From Methanocorpusculum labreanum Z (GTDB lineage: Archaea; Halobacteriota; Methanomicrobia; Methanomicrobiales; Methanocorpusculaceae): 64,000 bases of DNA. The notes beneath the pieces were generated by a model. That model was given only the letters and a program-made list of their open reading frames with translations, did not search any database and was not told where the DNA came from. This document shows positions 43,711 through 52,941 of the stretch, piece after piece. The position numbers were made by a program, and so were the translations under genes. Where the stretch lies: the NCBI RefSeq assembly GCF_000015765.1, contig NC_008942.1, positions 291,921-355,920 of the forward strand, in the 5' to 3' direction. The first letter of the stretch is position 1, and each line of letters opens with the position of its first letter.

Positions 43711-44712
43711 TTAGAACCAGGCGTCCAGAGTTGCCTGACCCTTTTTCGCGCCGAGCCGTTCGAGTCCGGCCTCAACTCTTTCCTGAGTAAAACCATGCTC
43801 CCCGCACAATAGATCAATGACCCGATCCGGATCTGGTGACCTACTTTCAATATTATAGGACCGCTCGACCGGAGGATCCATAAAGTACCCGATCAGCTGA
43901 TCTGGCTCTGCGGCATTCTCCGACTCTCCGATCCGATCATAGAACTTTCCCTCTCTGACGATCTTGACAGCGGTCTTTGGCCCGACGCCCGGCACCCCGC
44001 TGTTGTAATCGGTCCCAATCAGTAGAGCTATCTGGATGAGTTCTTCCTGAGTTACGGAAAGTCCAGTGAGTACCTCCTCCAGTCTCAGTCGCTCAGGATA
44101 CACTGACAGTACCTTTCCCCGAATCCTTTTCTTGCCCGAGACCGTGATGTTTCGAACCAGGTCCGGTGCTCCGAACAGGAGTGAGTCATAATCCTGAGAA
44201 ACGGCGTAGGTCACGTCCCCATTCTTTGTCATAAACGAAGACTGGGCCTCCCCCTCTTCGGGTGCCTGTATCCAGGCTATCCCAAGGGCAGAGAGGAGTT
44301 CCTTCGATGAATCAATGATGAAGGCATCGATTTTCGAAGAGGCCATTGCATATTTTCGTGCGCTCTCTTCATCCCCCTCTTTCAGGGCTTTTTCCCATGC
44401 ATCAGCTGCGTTTTCCCGAACTTCGCGCCGCTTTGAGAGTGTTGATGCTTTGAAGACCGGCGGCTTTCCGTCAAAAACGTATATGGGGGTGATATTTTTT
44501 TCAATCAGGTTCGCATTCCGAAAGAGAAGTCCGCTCAGATGCGAGGTGATACGCCCCTGCCCATCCATTAGGGGTGCGCCGTCGGCCTGCCGTATCCCGG
44601 AAAGGAACTGATAGAGAGCATTGAATGCGTCGACTGCTGCAATCCCGCCAAGCCCGTCCCATCCGGGAGACTCCTTATACTCCGCAAGAAGCGGCCGGAG
44701 GGCAACACCCAT
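43711..44712 (-). CDS. fen: Flap endonuclease FEN-1
   Basis: 333 residues. N-domain start MGVALRPLL, the acidic metal site ([19 protein letters not shown] loop, here [20 protein letters not shown]) and helix-hairpin-helix [16 protein letters not shown] are all present. The last residues QATLDAWF are a PCNA-binding PIP box. Removes 5-prime flaps in replication and repair. Directly abuts the upstream gene. Confidence 0.96.
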
Positions 44713-45027
44713 CTAACGGTACATCCGCATTTTGATACTTTCGACCGCTTCGATGACCGTCTGTGAGGTGTGGTCCTGCTTGGCGATCAGCTGTCTGCCT
44801 AGGTCTTCAAGATTACTTCTCAGCATGCGCTCACGCTGGATTGCCTGTTCTTCCAGCCTGCGGAGACGAATCAATACCTGCAGGATAAGCCCGCCGAATG
44901 CAAGTATAAGCAGCAGAATCCCAATGGAAATGATGGCATCCTGCCATAATCTGCTGACAACCACGATCGCGGATACCGCCATCAGAAGGATAAGCAGTAT
45001 CTCCGGAATGATGTCGCGAACATTCAT
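44713..45027 (-). CDS. Two-helix membrane protein with coiled coil
   Basis: 104 residues: two hydrophobic helices (about 7-47), then a charged coiled coil ([20 protein letters not shown]). No family recognised. Stop is immediately followed by the fen start, so they are co-transcribed; it is divergent from the presenilin-type gene. Confidence 0.72.
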
Positions 45028-45045
45028 AGTTTAACTAAGGTGAGG

Positions 45046-45057
45046 GTTAATATTAAC
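45046..45057. promoter_or_regulatory. Palindrome in a divergent promoter
   Basis: GTTAATATTAAC, a perfect 12-bp dyad in the 40 bp between divergent starts. It also serves as a TATA candidate for the presenilin-type gene. Confidence 0.35.
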
Positions 45058-45067
45058 TTAACTATAC

Positions 45068-45988
45068 ATGAGCGAACATACTATGCGTTCAGCGGCTTCA
45101 TATGCCGGTCTTATTCTGATGATGGCGGTGACCAGTCTTCTTGCTGTCCTTTTAATCGGTCCGGTGACGGCAGCAGGTCTGGGTGCATTTGAGGACCCGG
45201 ACTCTGTTTTGAATGCATTTTTCTTCATCTTTGCGATGCTGGTGGTCACTGCGGTGCTTTTGATTTTGATCAAATGGAAAGCACAGCAGGTGATCAGTCT
45301 GATCATCGGTTTTTCTCTGGCAGCGGTGATCTATTATGTGGTAATGGCTCTCCTGCAGCAGCTCGGCCTTGGTATCTGGGCCGATATCGGAGGAGTGATT
45401 GTTGGTATTGGTATCATTGCTCTCCTTTGGCTCTATCCGGAATGGTACGTGATCAATCTTGCCGGAATCGTGGTGGCTGCCGGATGTGCGGTTATTTTCG
45501 GAGTCTCTCTCTCGCTTTTCCCTGTCCTGATTCTTCTTGTTCTGCTGATGATTTATGATTTTATTGCAGTAAAGCGGTCAAAGCATATGCTGACCCTTGC
45601 TGATGGCGTTCTTCGCCAGAAGATGCCGATCATGTTTCTCGTTCCGAAGACGAAAGGTTACTCATACCGGAAAAACGGCTTATCCATCCGTGATTCAAAA
45701 GGTGAACGCGGCGCGTACATGATTGGTATGGGGGACGTGATCATGCCCGCAATCCTTGTGGTATCGGCACAGGTATTTGCCGGAGGCGAAGGAGTTCTCT
45801 CCGTATTTGGTCTCTATCTGCCGGCATTAGGGGCTTTAATCGGTGGAATTATTGGTCTTTTGATATTAATGGTGCCGGTAAACACAGGAAAACCCCAGCC
45901 CGGTCTCCCCCTGATCAATGGGTGTGCGATCATTGGTTTCTTCCTCTGCTGCCTTATTGCAGGTTCATGGGGCTGGCTTGTCTGGTAG
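45068..45988 (+). CDS. Presenilin/signal-peptide-peptidase-type intramembrane aspartyl protease
   Basis: 306 residues (301 if the ATG at 45083 is used), nine predicted helices. Catalytic Asp pair: D164 in MIYDFIAV and D223 in IGMGDVIMP (GxGD motif). A PGLP at about 278-281 matches the PAL-type motif. The archaeal homologue from Methanoculleus is the structural model of this family. Substrates unknown; helices suggest cleavage within the membrane. Confidence 0.92.
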   Translation: MSEHTMRSAASYAGLILMMAVTSLLAVLLIGPVTAAGLGAFEDPDSVLNAFFFIFAMLVVTAVLLILIKWKAQQVISLIIGFSLAAVIYYVVMALLQQLGLGIWADIGGVIVGIGIIALLWLYPEWYVINLAGIVVAAGCAVIFGVSLSLFPVLILLVLLMIYDFIAVKRSKHMLTLADGVLRQKMPIMFLVPKTKGYSYRKNGLSIRDSKGERGAYMIGMGDVIMPAILVVSAQVFAGGEGVLSVFGLYLPALGALIGGIIGLLILMVPVNTGKPQPGLPLINGCAIIGFFLCCLIAGSWGWLVW

Positions 45989-46031
45989 AAACCTATTTAT
46001 ACGAATTTATGTAATAGAATAGGGCACACTA

Positions 46032-46103
46032 GCATCGATAGTGTAGTGGTTATCACTAGGCGTTGCCAACGCCTAAACTCGGGTTCGAGTCCCGGTCGAT
46101 GCA
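46032..46103 (+). tRNA. tRNA-Gly (GCC)
   Basis: Acceptor GCATCGA pairs with TCGATGC; anticodon stem AGGCG/CGCCT encloses TTGCCAA, giving anticodon GCC; T-arm CGGGTTCGAGTCCCG. Discriminator A at 46103; CCA not encoded. A TATA-like TTTATACG lies about 40 bp upstream. Confidence 0.95.
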
Positions 46104-46204
46104 CTTTGTTTTTTTATATCTGATTTGTTGATGTTTCCACTCTTCGTCTTGTCCTTACTTTGTATATCATCACGAGTGTTTGTAAAAAAAGAGAGAAAAA
46201 AAGG

Positions 46205-46897
46205 TTATTGTTTTTTCAAATATCCGTTCAATGCAATCAGTGTCCCTTCCAAAGATCCATCTCCAACCACAATCGGCGTGACTCCTCCCTCTTTCATGCG
46301 TTCTGCCGTGATCTCACCAATCGCCGCGGGAATTATTCTTGTCAAATCCGGCAGACGTGCCTGTGAGAAGGAGTTTGCACTTGTAAAGAGAACCACATCC
46401 ACGCCCTCAAGATCAAGGAACTCGCCCGTCGGCACAAGTCCGTAACATCGATACTCGAATGCCAACCCCCCTGCATCTTCTATCGCCCGAATCAGTTCGG
46501 GGTTTGGGACGTCCGCCCGCGGAATCCCGATACGTTTTCCTTCGATCCAATTCCCGAGATACGGCACGAAGTCTCGTGAGTAAAAGGTTGGCAGCGTCTC
46601 GGCAGCAACCCCCTGCTCGTGCAGTATCTTTGCGGTTTGCGGCCCAATTGCAATGACCCGGCATCTTTTGGTGATCTCCCTGTTTAGAAGCAGCCCGATA
46701 TGTTTTGCAGGATAGGCGCTTGTGAAGAATATCGCATCGAACTCTCCATCATTTGCGGCAAGAACAAAGGTCTGGACAAGACTTGCATTAAGCTCAGCCT
46801 GAAGGGGCGAGACGATCCTGGCTGAATGGCCGTATTTTTCGCACAATGCCTGATCTTTCGTACCTTTTTCCGCGAGCCGGGTTATTGCGATCTGCAT
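46205..46897 (-). CDS. hemD: Uroporphyrinogen-III synthase-like protein
   Basis: 230 residues from the ATG at 46897 (MQIAITRLAEKG). The two-lobed HemD pattern is seen: FTSAYPAKHIGLLL, VIAIGPQTAKILHEQGV, then FTSANSFSQA and IGEITAERMKEGG. It closes hydroxymethylbilane to uroporphyrinogen III, precursor of cobamides and F430. The family is sequence-variable, so the assignment rests on these loops. No other hem gene adjoins. Confidence 0.83.
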   Translation of the reverse strand: MQIAITRLAEKGTKDQALCEKYGHSARIVSPLQAELNASLVQTFVLAANDGEFDAIFFTSAYPAKHIGLLLNREITKRCRVIAIGPQTAKILHEQGVAAETLPTFYSRDFVPYLGNWIEGKRIGIPRADVPNPELIRAIEDAGGLAFEYRCYGLVPTGEFLDLEGVDVVLFTSANSFSQARLPDLTRIIPAAIGEITAERMKEGGVTPIVVGDGSLEGTLIALNGYLKKQ

Positions 46898-46990
46898 AGA
46901 TATACCATTGTCTTTTCCCGATAAAAAGTATCTCCGGTTGGTTCTGGAAATAATCATGTCCTTATAGCATGAACCGCATAACAATATTCC

Positions 46991-47716
46991 ATGAAACAGT
47001 TCTGGCCAGGCTCCCTCCCCGCACCTTCCGTCCGGACCGTGGAGGATATGGAGAATGTATTCGCCTCCCGTCCGTCGAATCGCGATCCCGATACCCCTCT
47101 ATATTATATGTACCGTGATCTCTATCAGACGCATGGCGACCACACCTGGCTCGAACGCCATCACCTCAGATATGATATCACCCGGATTCCTGCCGGAGTT
47201 ATCAACGGAGAATATACCAAAACCAAAGGACACTATCATCCCTCCAACTCTGCCGGGGTTCCCTATCCCGAGGTATACGAGGTACTCTCCGGATCTGCTT
47301 ATTATCTGTTACAGAAACGCGATCATACCGACGTCATACTCGTTCCGGCCCACGCAGGTGATCTCGTTCTCATTCCTCCCGGATACGGTCATGTAACCAT
47401 CAACCCGGGACGTGAAGAGCTGATTATGGCAAATCTGGTCTCCACAGATTTTTCCAGTGAATACGGCGAGATCAACGAGATGCATGGGGCCGCATACTAT
47501 TATATGAAAAAAGAGGGCTGGGTCCCGAATCCCCATTACGGTGACCGGATCCCTATGCACGTGATTCTCCCGCTTCCTCTTCCGGAGCTGGGTCTTGTTC
47601 CGGGAAGAGGTCTCTATGGCATGGTCGGCACGACTGATACTTTGGATGTTATGAACCGACCCGAGGAGTATATGGATATCATCGGCCGGTTCTGTGCGGA
47701 TAAAAAACGTTTTTGA
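46991..47716 (+). CDS. pgiA: Glucose-6-phosphate isomerase, cupin type
   Basis: 241 residues. Cupin metal ligands: H81 and H83 (TKGHYHP), a Glu at 94 and H134 (GYGHVTI). This is the archaeal isomerase unrelated to the bacterial enzyme, normally about 190 residues; this one has about 45 extra residues at the C-terminus (GLVPGRGLYGMVGTTDTLDV). Convergent with dnaG. Confidence 0.93.
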   Translation: MKQFWPGSLPAPSVRTVEDMENVFASRPSNRDPDTPLYYMYRDLYQTHGDHTWLERHHLRYDITRIPAGVINGEYTKTKGHYHPSNSAGVPYPEVYEVLSGSAYYLLQKRDHTDVILVPAHAGDLVLIPPGYGHVTINPGREELIMANLVSTDFSSEYGEINEMHGAAYYYMKKEGWVPNPHYGDRIPMHVILPLPLPELGLVPGRGLYGMVGTTDTLDVMNRPEEYMDIIGRFCADKKRF

Positions 47717-47717
47717 G

Positions 47718-49022
47718 TTAGAAGGGGATCAACCTGAGACCTGCGGGTCTTCGGACGATTCCTTCAAATGCATTTGCAGCGACATATGTCAGACCTTTTG
47801 CAAAAGCCTGATCGATGAACTTCTGATCGACGGCTGCGTCCACAATAACACCGGCCACATCGTCATTCAGTTTCGGCAGGATTGCCTTGAGTTCCTGAAG
47901 TGAATAATCGCCGATCACCCCAGCATCCTCCGCGAGAACCCTGCTTCGTCCCGTATTTTTCATATACTGGGTGTGTTCCTGAATTGTGTGCGGATTTTCC
48001 GGTTTAACCAGGTTTTGTTCCGATGTGGTGATTGGAGGAATTATGGCCTCATCAATGTTACTTTTGGGAGGTTCTTCCGGCAGATCTGCGGGGACATCAG
48101 GAGTGGTATTATTTCCCTCCTCTTTTTGTGAAACAGAACTATGTTCCTCTTCCCCTGCCTCAATCTCGAAGACGAGGTCGGAGATAGGTTCATCCTTCTC
48201 GATATGGCTTTTCAGAACCGATGCCGGGACCTTGTTTCTGAGAGATTTGACGATCTCCTTTCGGCTCATGTCCTCTACGCTTCTTCTGCGGGGAGAAAAT
48301 GCCACGAAATCGATATCGGCGACCTGAAGGAGTTCCCGCAGGATCAGATCTCCTCCTCTGTCCCCGTCAACAAATACGGTGGTGTTTTTCTTGGCGGACA
48401 AGTCAATGACCGTTTCCGGAACCTTGGTTCCTTCGACTGCCACGGTATTATTAATACCGCACTTTAAAAGATTCAGGACGTCTGCTCTTCCCTCGACGAT
48501 GATGATCGCGTCCGATTCCAGAACGGCAGGTCCTGCGGGGAGTCGTTCGGGTCCAATTGTCGTGATCTTTTCGACCCTGCTTGCTTCTCTGACCTCTGTA
48601 AGGATGTCATAGGTAGAGATCCCTACCTCGTCAAAGGATTCGAGGAGAAGCTCCTTGGCCCGTTCAACTATCTGCCGGCGTTTGATTGCCCGTAGATCCT
48701 CAATGTTCTGGATCCGTATTGCCGCCATGCACGGGCCGATACGGTCGATAGTTTCCAGAGCAGCAGCTAATATCGCGGTTTCTGCTCGATCAAGGGAGGA
48801 TGCGATGTAGCACTCGCCTGCTGTTTTTCCGTGTTTGCTAACTATCTGGACATCTATCCGGCCGATCCGACCGCTCCGCTGCAAATCGCGGAGGTCGAGT
48901 TCTTCGCCGAGAAGCCCCTCGGTTTGGCCGAATATGGCCCCGACTACGTCGGTTTTTTCAACCACCCCTTCTGCTTCGATATGGATATGAATGAGATATT
49001 TGATACTGTCAATTGAATACAT
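47718..49022 (-). CDS. dnaG: Archaeal DnaG primase/exosome subunit
   Basis: 434 residues. Toprim core with IIIVEGRADVLNL and FVDGDRGG. The C-terminal quarter is less conserved and acidic (about 300-370), a linker before a terminal basic stretch. In archaea DnaG binds the exosome and polyadenylated RNA and may also prime. Own promoter on the minus strand with an AATAAATATA at about 49077 and GGAGG before the ATG. Confidence 0.95.
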   Translation of the reverse strand: MYSIDSIKYLIHIHIEAEGVVEKTDVVGAIFGQTEGLLGEELDLRDLQRSGRIGRIDVQIVSKHGKTAGECYIASSLDRAETAILAAALETIDRIGPCMAAIRIQNIEDLRAIKRRQIVERAKELLLESFDEVGISTYDILTEVREASRVEKITTIGPERLPAGPAVLESDAIIIVEGRADVLNLLKCGINNTVAVEGTKVPETVIDLSAKKNTTVFVDGDRGGDLILRELLQVADIDFVAFSPRRRSVEDMSRKEIVKSLRNKVPASVLKSHIEKDEPISDLVFEIEAGEEEHSSVSQKEEGNNTTPDVPADLPEEPPKSNIDEAIIPPITTSEQNLVKPENPHTIQEHTQYMKNTGRSRVLAEDAGVIGDYSLQELKAILPKLNDDVAGVIVDAAVDQKFIDQAFAKGLTYVAANAFEGIVRRPAGLRLIPF

Positions 49023-49121
49023 GTAAAGCCTCCATGGATGTGTGAGTGAATGTGATGAAAATCCATAGGTACGGGATATATTTATTCTTCTACTACTTAA
49101 GCAACATGTTGGAAAAATCTT

Positions 49122-49673
49122 TTATTCAACATGGAATATCGAACGCGAGATAACTTGAGAATAGGAAATACTTGATGTGTTGTTATCAATGATATCGATT
49201 TGGAGAATGTCTCCAGGATGAAGAAGCCGATCGTTCAGATCGAAAACACCGATTTTTCCGGGTTCCCATTCATATCCAATTGGTCCGATTCCGTAGAGAA
49301 GTTGAATCCCAAAATGATTTGTCGAAATAAAATCATGGGCCTGTAATGTTTTGATGACAACCATCTCTTTCTTGCCGTTGATAAATACCTCTGCCCGGTA
49401 ATCTGAATTTTTGAGAGGCTGTGTCCCAATATTTCGCAGGGTAACAATGCTTTCGTATGTTAGTTTGCCTTTATCATCATAATGGTCTACGGAAATAATC
49501 GTCAGAATCTCCGGCGGTGATCTATTGAGTGGTTGCTCCCATTGTATGTTGACGAGGCTCATACAGTAGACCATGAGAATAGCACAAAGAATTACTGTTA
49601 AGGCAATAATGAGCAGTATAGCGATAGCGGGAGAAACACCATCATCACTTTTTTCTGACAAACGTCGAGCCAT
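49122..49673 (-). CDS. Archaeal type IV pilin-like protein
   Basis: 183 residues. A short charged start, then DDGVSPAIAILLIIALTVIL: the DGVSPAIA pattern of archaeal pilins processed at the charged/hydrophobic boundary, leaving a hydrophobic helix. The rest is a beta-rich ectodomain. No secretion ATPase is nearby. A 71-codon frame upstream overlaps its start by 29 bp. Confidence 0.88.
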   Translation of the reverse strand: MARRLSEKSDDGVSPAIAILLIIALTVILCAILMVYCMSLVNIQWEQPLNRSPPEILTIISVDHYDDKGKLTYESIVTLRNIGTQPLKNSDYRAEVFINGKKEMVVIKTLQAHDFISTNHFGIQLLYGIGPIGYEWEPGKIGVFDLNDRLLHPGDILQIDIIDNNTSSISYSQVISRSIFHVE

Positions 49674-49860
49674 GACTGAAAAGATAAGTGTCCCCTGCCA
49701 TTAACCGAGCCCGTTCATCGTATGCTGTTGCATGTACTCGCGGATCTTTGACCTGGCAGGAGGCGCCTGTGGCATGTTCTGTTGTCCCGAAACTCATTTC
49801 ACGCGATCGCGTATTGATCGTACGGGGGCCTAAAACATGTCTGGTATTTTCGGCACGCAT
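49645..49860 (-). CDS. Candidate 71-aa protein between pyrC and the pilin
   Basis: ATG at 49860, MRAENTRHVLGPRTINTRSR onward, ending VRKK in another frame inside the pilin start. It fills the gap after pyrC, and composition is mixed and soluble. No homologue recognised, and the overlap with the pilin start argues against it. Confidence 0.3.
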   Translation of the reverse strand: MRAENTRHVLGPRTINTRSREMSFGTTEHATGASCQVKDPRVHATAYDERARLMAGDTYLFSHGSTFVRKK

Positions 49861-49882
49861 ATTTTGTTTGTCCTGAAGCTTA

Positions 49883-51148
49883 TTACTCTTTTCGGCGAAG
49901 TTGTGCCTTTTGGGTATTTTTCCACATCTGTCCGCCGCCGTGGGTAAATTCCCCGTCATGCCATGCAGGGATACCGCCTATCACCGTTGTTGCGGGAAAA
50001 AGCCCGGACATTCCTTCATAGGGGGTCCACCCGCATTTACTGTGCAGAGCTTCGCCGGTTATCTTTGTCGGGATGTCGACATATACGGCAAGATCGGCCC
50101 GGCTGCCCGGACTAAGCGATGGGGCAGATATGCCAAGTATTCTGCATGGATTTGTTACCGTTTTTTCAATTACATCGTTCAGGGTGATCGTTCGCTGTGT
50201 CACGGCATTCATCAGGAGAGGGAGCATCGTTTCCACGCCGGGAACTCCGGACGGTGCAGAAGCGGAGAACGGCTGTGACTTTTCCTGAATTGTATGGGGG
50301 GCATGGTCCGAGGCAATCACGGGGATTTTTGCGAAGTTTTGAATGAGATGCAGCCGCTCCTTTTTTGAACGGAGCGGGGGATTCATTTTCCAAAAAGTAT
50401 TTTCCGGATCAGTATCTTCATAGGACAAAAAAAGATGATGGGGGGCGACTTCGAAACTTCCTTTGATCGTTTCGAATGCTTCGGCGCCGCTGACATGACA
50501 GATGTGCAGTTGTGCATGCGTCGGTGCGAGATTCTGCACAAGCCGGATGGTTTCTATCTCTCCGGATATCGGACGTGAACGGGAATGCTCGGCAAGGGAA
50601 TGAATCTCCCCGAGAATAACTTCTTCCGCATGTACGGTGACCAGCATGTTTTGATTTGCGATGGTTTTTAGAGAATCCCTGATCACCTCTGCAGGGAGGG
50701 CGCTGCCGTAACTCGATGGAGCTGCAAACATCTCGCCAAATGCAAGAACTCCAGCTTTTGCGAGGCCTGCAATATCCGCATGTTCGGTAACCGATCCGTT
50801 GATGCCGAAGTGACAGAAGGATTCCTTCGAGGCGAGAGCGGCTCTCTCCAGAAAGTTTTCAACGGTATCCATTGGAGGAATGGTGTTTGGCTGGTCGACG
50901 ACCGTAGCCACTCCTCCTGCCGCCGCCGCCTGAGTCCCGGTTTTCCAAGTCTCTTTTGCTGCCTGACTACCATCCCGCATATGGACATGCATGTCGGTAG
51001 CAGCCGGTATGCAGAGCCGGTTTCTGCAGTTAATTACTCTTTCTCCATGTCCGGAACTCCCGATGTGGGTGATGATTCCCTGATCTATGGAGATGTCTGC
51101 GATCCTTCCGTCAGGCAGCCGGGCATTTGAAAGAACCAGTTCAGACAT
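49883..51148 (-). CDS. pyrC: Dihydroorotase
   Basis: 421 residues. Metal motifs DMHVHMRDG (HxH), VTVHAEE, HICHVSGAEAFE and ASDHAPH are in the expected order; the usual carboxylated Lys position is FGEMFAAP in this group. Type I-like dihydroorotase in pyrimidine synthesis. Starts 3 bp after hypE stop, an unusual pairing with hydrogenase maturation. Confidence 0.94.
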   Translation of the reverse strand: MSELVLSNARLPDGRIADISIDQGIITHIGSSGHGERVINCRNRLCIPAATDMHVHMRDGSQAAKETWKTGTQAAAAGGVATVVDQPNTIPPMDTVENFLERAALASKESFCHFGINGSVTEHADIAGLAKAGVLAFGEMFAAPSSYGSALPAEVIRDSLKTIANQNMLVTVHAEEVILGEIHSLAEHSRSRPISGEIETIRLVQNLAPTHAQLHICHVSGAEAFETIKGSFEVAPHHLFLSYEDTDPENTFWKMNPPLRSKKERLHLIQNFAKIPVIASDHAPHTIQEKSQPFSASAPSGVPGVETMLPLLMNAVTQRTITLNDVIEKTVTNPCRILGISAPSLSPGSRADLAVYVDIPTKITGEALHSKCGWTPYEGMSGLFPATTVIGGIPAWHDGEFTHGGGQMWKNTQKAQLRRKE

Positions 51149-51151
51149 ATT

Positions 51152-52177
51152 TCAGCAAACTCTTGGAACCGGATCGCCAAGCGGCGGTTCGATGAATCGT
51201 TCGCCGCCGATACGTGTCTGCATGACAACCCCGGAACCTTCAATCACTTCGCCGATGATTGCGGCATTTTTCCCGTACGGGTGGTTTTTCAGGGCGGCAA
51301 GCACGCGGTCCGCTGCTTCGGGAGCAACGCCCATCACGCATTTACCCTCATTTGCGACCTGCAGCGGGTCGATTCCAAGAAGGGATCCTGCGGAGGCAAC
51401 GCTTTCCCTGATGGGAACTTTTTCTTCGCTGACGACGACCTTTACGCCGGCTTTGCGGGCCATCTCGTTGATGCAGGCTGCAAATCCTCCACGTGTCGGA
51501 TCCTTCATTGCGTGAATATTATTAGTACCGGCCGCCTTCATCGCTGCTTCGATCATCGTCCAGAGCGGGGCAACGTCGGACTTCAGCTGATCCCCAAGAT
51601 CGAACCCTTCTCTAAACGAAACGATGGCAAGTCCGTGATCTCCGAGCGTACCGGATACGATGATCTTGTCTCCGACCGAGAGATTTTTGTCGCGAATCAG
51701 AAATCCTTCCTCCTCGATCACGCCAACTCCGGCAGTATTGATCACGATTCCGTCAAGACTTCCTTTCTCAACGACTTTCGTATCGCCGGTGATGACTGCT
51801 GCTCCGACCTCTCCTAAGGCTTCATCCATCGAAGCAACGATCTTTTCAAGATCAGTGATCGGAAATCCTTCTTCAATGACCATTGCACAGGTCAGGGCGA
51901 TCGGCCGTGCACCCATCACGGCAAGATCATTGATTGTTCCAGAGACCGCGACCCTGCCGATGTCCCCGCCCGGAAAAAAGATCGGCTTGACCACGTGCGA
52001 GTCGGTGGTTAAAACGGTAGTCTTTCCCCCGATTGTGAATGTCGATCCGTCATCCAGAGACTCAAGGCCGATTCCGCCGGCATTATTGTTTTTGAACGCC
52101 GTGAGTGTCTGGAGAAGTTCTCCCATGACCTCCCCGCCGGCTCCGTGCATCATATTTACTTCGGTATCTTTTTTCAT
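51152..52177 (-). CDS. hypE: Hydrogenase maturation protein HypE
   Basis: 341 residues of the AIR-synthase/PurM fold: MMHGAGGEVM at the start, KTTVLTTDSHVVKPIFFPGG, and a C-terminal PRVC whose last Cys receives the carbamoyl group and is dehydrated to thiocyanate. Makes the CN ligands of [NiFe] hydrogenases. Start overlaps hypA by 4 bp. Confidence 0.96.
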   Translation of the reverse strand: MKKDTEVNMMHGAGGEVMGELLQTLTAFKNNNAGGIGLESLDDGSTFTIGGKTTVLTTDSHVVKPIFFPGGDIGRVAVSGTINDLAVMGARPIALTCAMVIEEGFPITDLEKIVASMDEALGEVGAAVITGDTKVVEKGSLDGIVINTAGVGVIEEEGFLIRDKNLSVGDKIIVSGTLGDHGLAIVSFREGFDLGDQLKSDVAPLWTMIEAAMKAAGTNNIHAMKDPTRGGFAACINEMARKAGVKVVVSEEKVPIRESVASAGSLLGIDPLQVANEGKCVMGVAPEAADRVLAALKNHPYGKNAAIIGEVIEGSGVVMQTRIGGERFIEPPLGDPVPRVC

Positions 52178-52518
52178 GCTGATTCACCTGTTTCGATCTC
52201 CAGATTCTTGACGACGATCTCTCTTCCCTGGACCATATGGGGCAGTTTCCCGCAGTTGGGACATACAAAAATCTCAGGCCCCTTGTATCCGCAGGCACAC
52301 TCGGCTATCGGGAGAATGGTGTTAAAAACGAGTTTTGTCTCTGCAAAAATCGGATCGTCGGTGATAAAAGTCCGGAACATGAACTCCACCTGTTCCGGGT
52401 TTACCATCGCCATGGATCCGACATCCACATAAATGGTCTTCACCAGTTTTGCGTGATTCTCTTCTGCTGCCCGCTTTGAGGTCACATAAACGTCATAGGC
52501 AATGCCGGATTCATGCAT
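52174..52518 (-). CDS. hypA: Hydrogenase nickel-insertion protein HypA
   Basis: 114 residues from the ATG at 52518 (MHESGIAYDVYVTS); the N-terminal MHE is the nickel site. Zinc is bound by CACGYKGPEIFVCPNCG (four Cys). A longer upstream reading has no family support. Overlaps hypC by 8 bp and hypE by 4 bp. Confidence 0.95.
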   Translation of the reverse strand: MHESGIAYDVYVTSKRAAEENHAKLVKTIYVDVGSMAMVNPEQVEFMFRTFITDDPIFAETKLVFNTILPIAECACGYKGPEIFVCPNCGKLPHMVQGREIVVKNLEIETGESA

Positions 52519-52747
52519 GGTCCGCTTCTTCCATCGCTTTGTAGACTTCTTTAAACAGTTCCCGCGTTTCCAACCCTTCCTCACGCGAAAGCCGCTGAAT
52601 GGCAAAACCTACATGTACAAGAACGAACTCGCCGACTTTTACGTCAACCAAATCGATGCGGACCTCCTGCTGGAGTTCGCCGTAATCAACAAGTGCGATA
52701 TTTCCATCGCGTATCTCAAGAATTTCAGCGGGAACTGCAATACACAT
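52511..52747 (-). CDS. hypC: Hydrogenase maturation chaperone HypC
   Basis: 78 residues, MCIAVPAEILEI with the essential Cys2, and VGEFVLVHVGFAIQRL. Carries the Fe(CN)2CO unit to the hydrogenase large subunit. First gene of the hypC-hypA-hypE-pyrC unit. Confidence 0.96.
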   Translation of the reverse strand: MCIAVPAEILEIRDGNIALVDYGELQQEVRIDLVDVKVGEFVLVHVGFAIQRLSREEGLETRELFKEVYKAMEEADHA

Positions 52748-52805
52748 ATGATGGTATATTGGTTGATATGAGTGATAAAGAAAGCGAAAAGAGACCGGTT
52801 CAAAA

Positions 52806-52891
52806 TGGCGCCGAGAGGGAGATTTGAACTCCCGAGGTATTACTACCAGAGGCTTTCAAGGCCACCGCCTTTCCGGACTAGACTATCTCGG
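52806..52891 (-). tRNA. tRNA-Ser (TGA), CCA encoded
   Basis: Reading the minus strand: acceptor GCCGAGA pairs with TCTCGGC, discriminator G, then an encoded CCA (52806-52808). The anticodon loop CTTGAAA gives UGA. Long variable arm as for Ser, T-arm GGGAGTTCAAATCTCCC. One mismatch in the anticodon stem (T-T). Confidence 0.92.
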
Positions 52892-52941
52892 CTCCGGACC
52901 TTATGATATTTGTCGTTGTGGTAAAAATAGATTGTGTGTTG

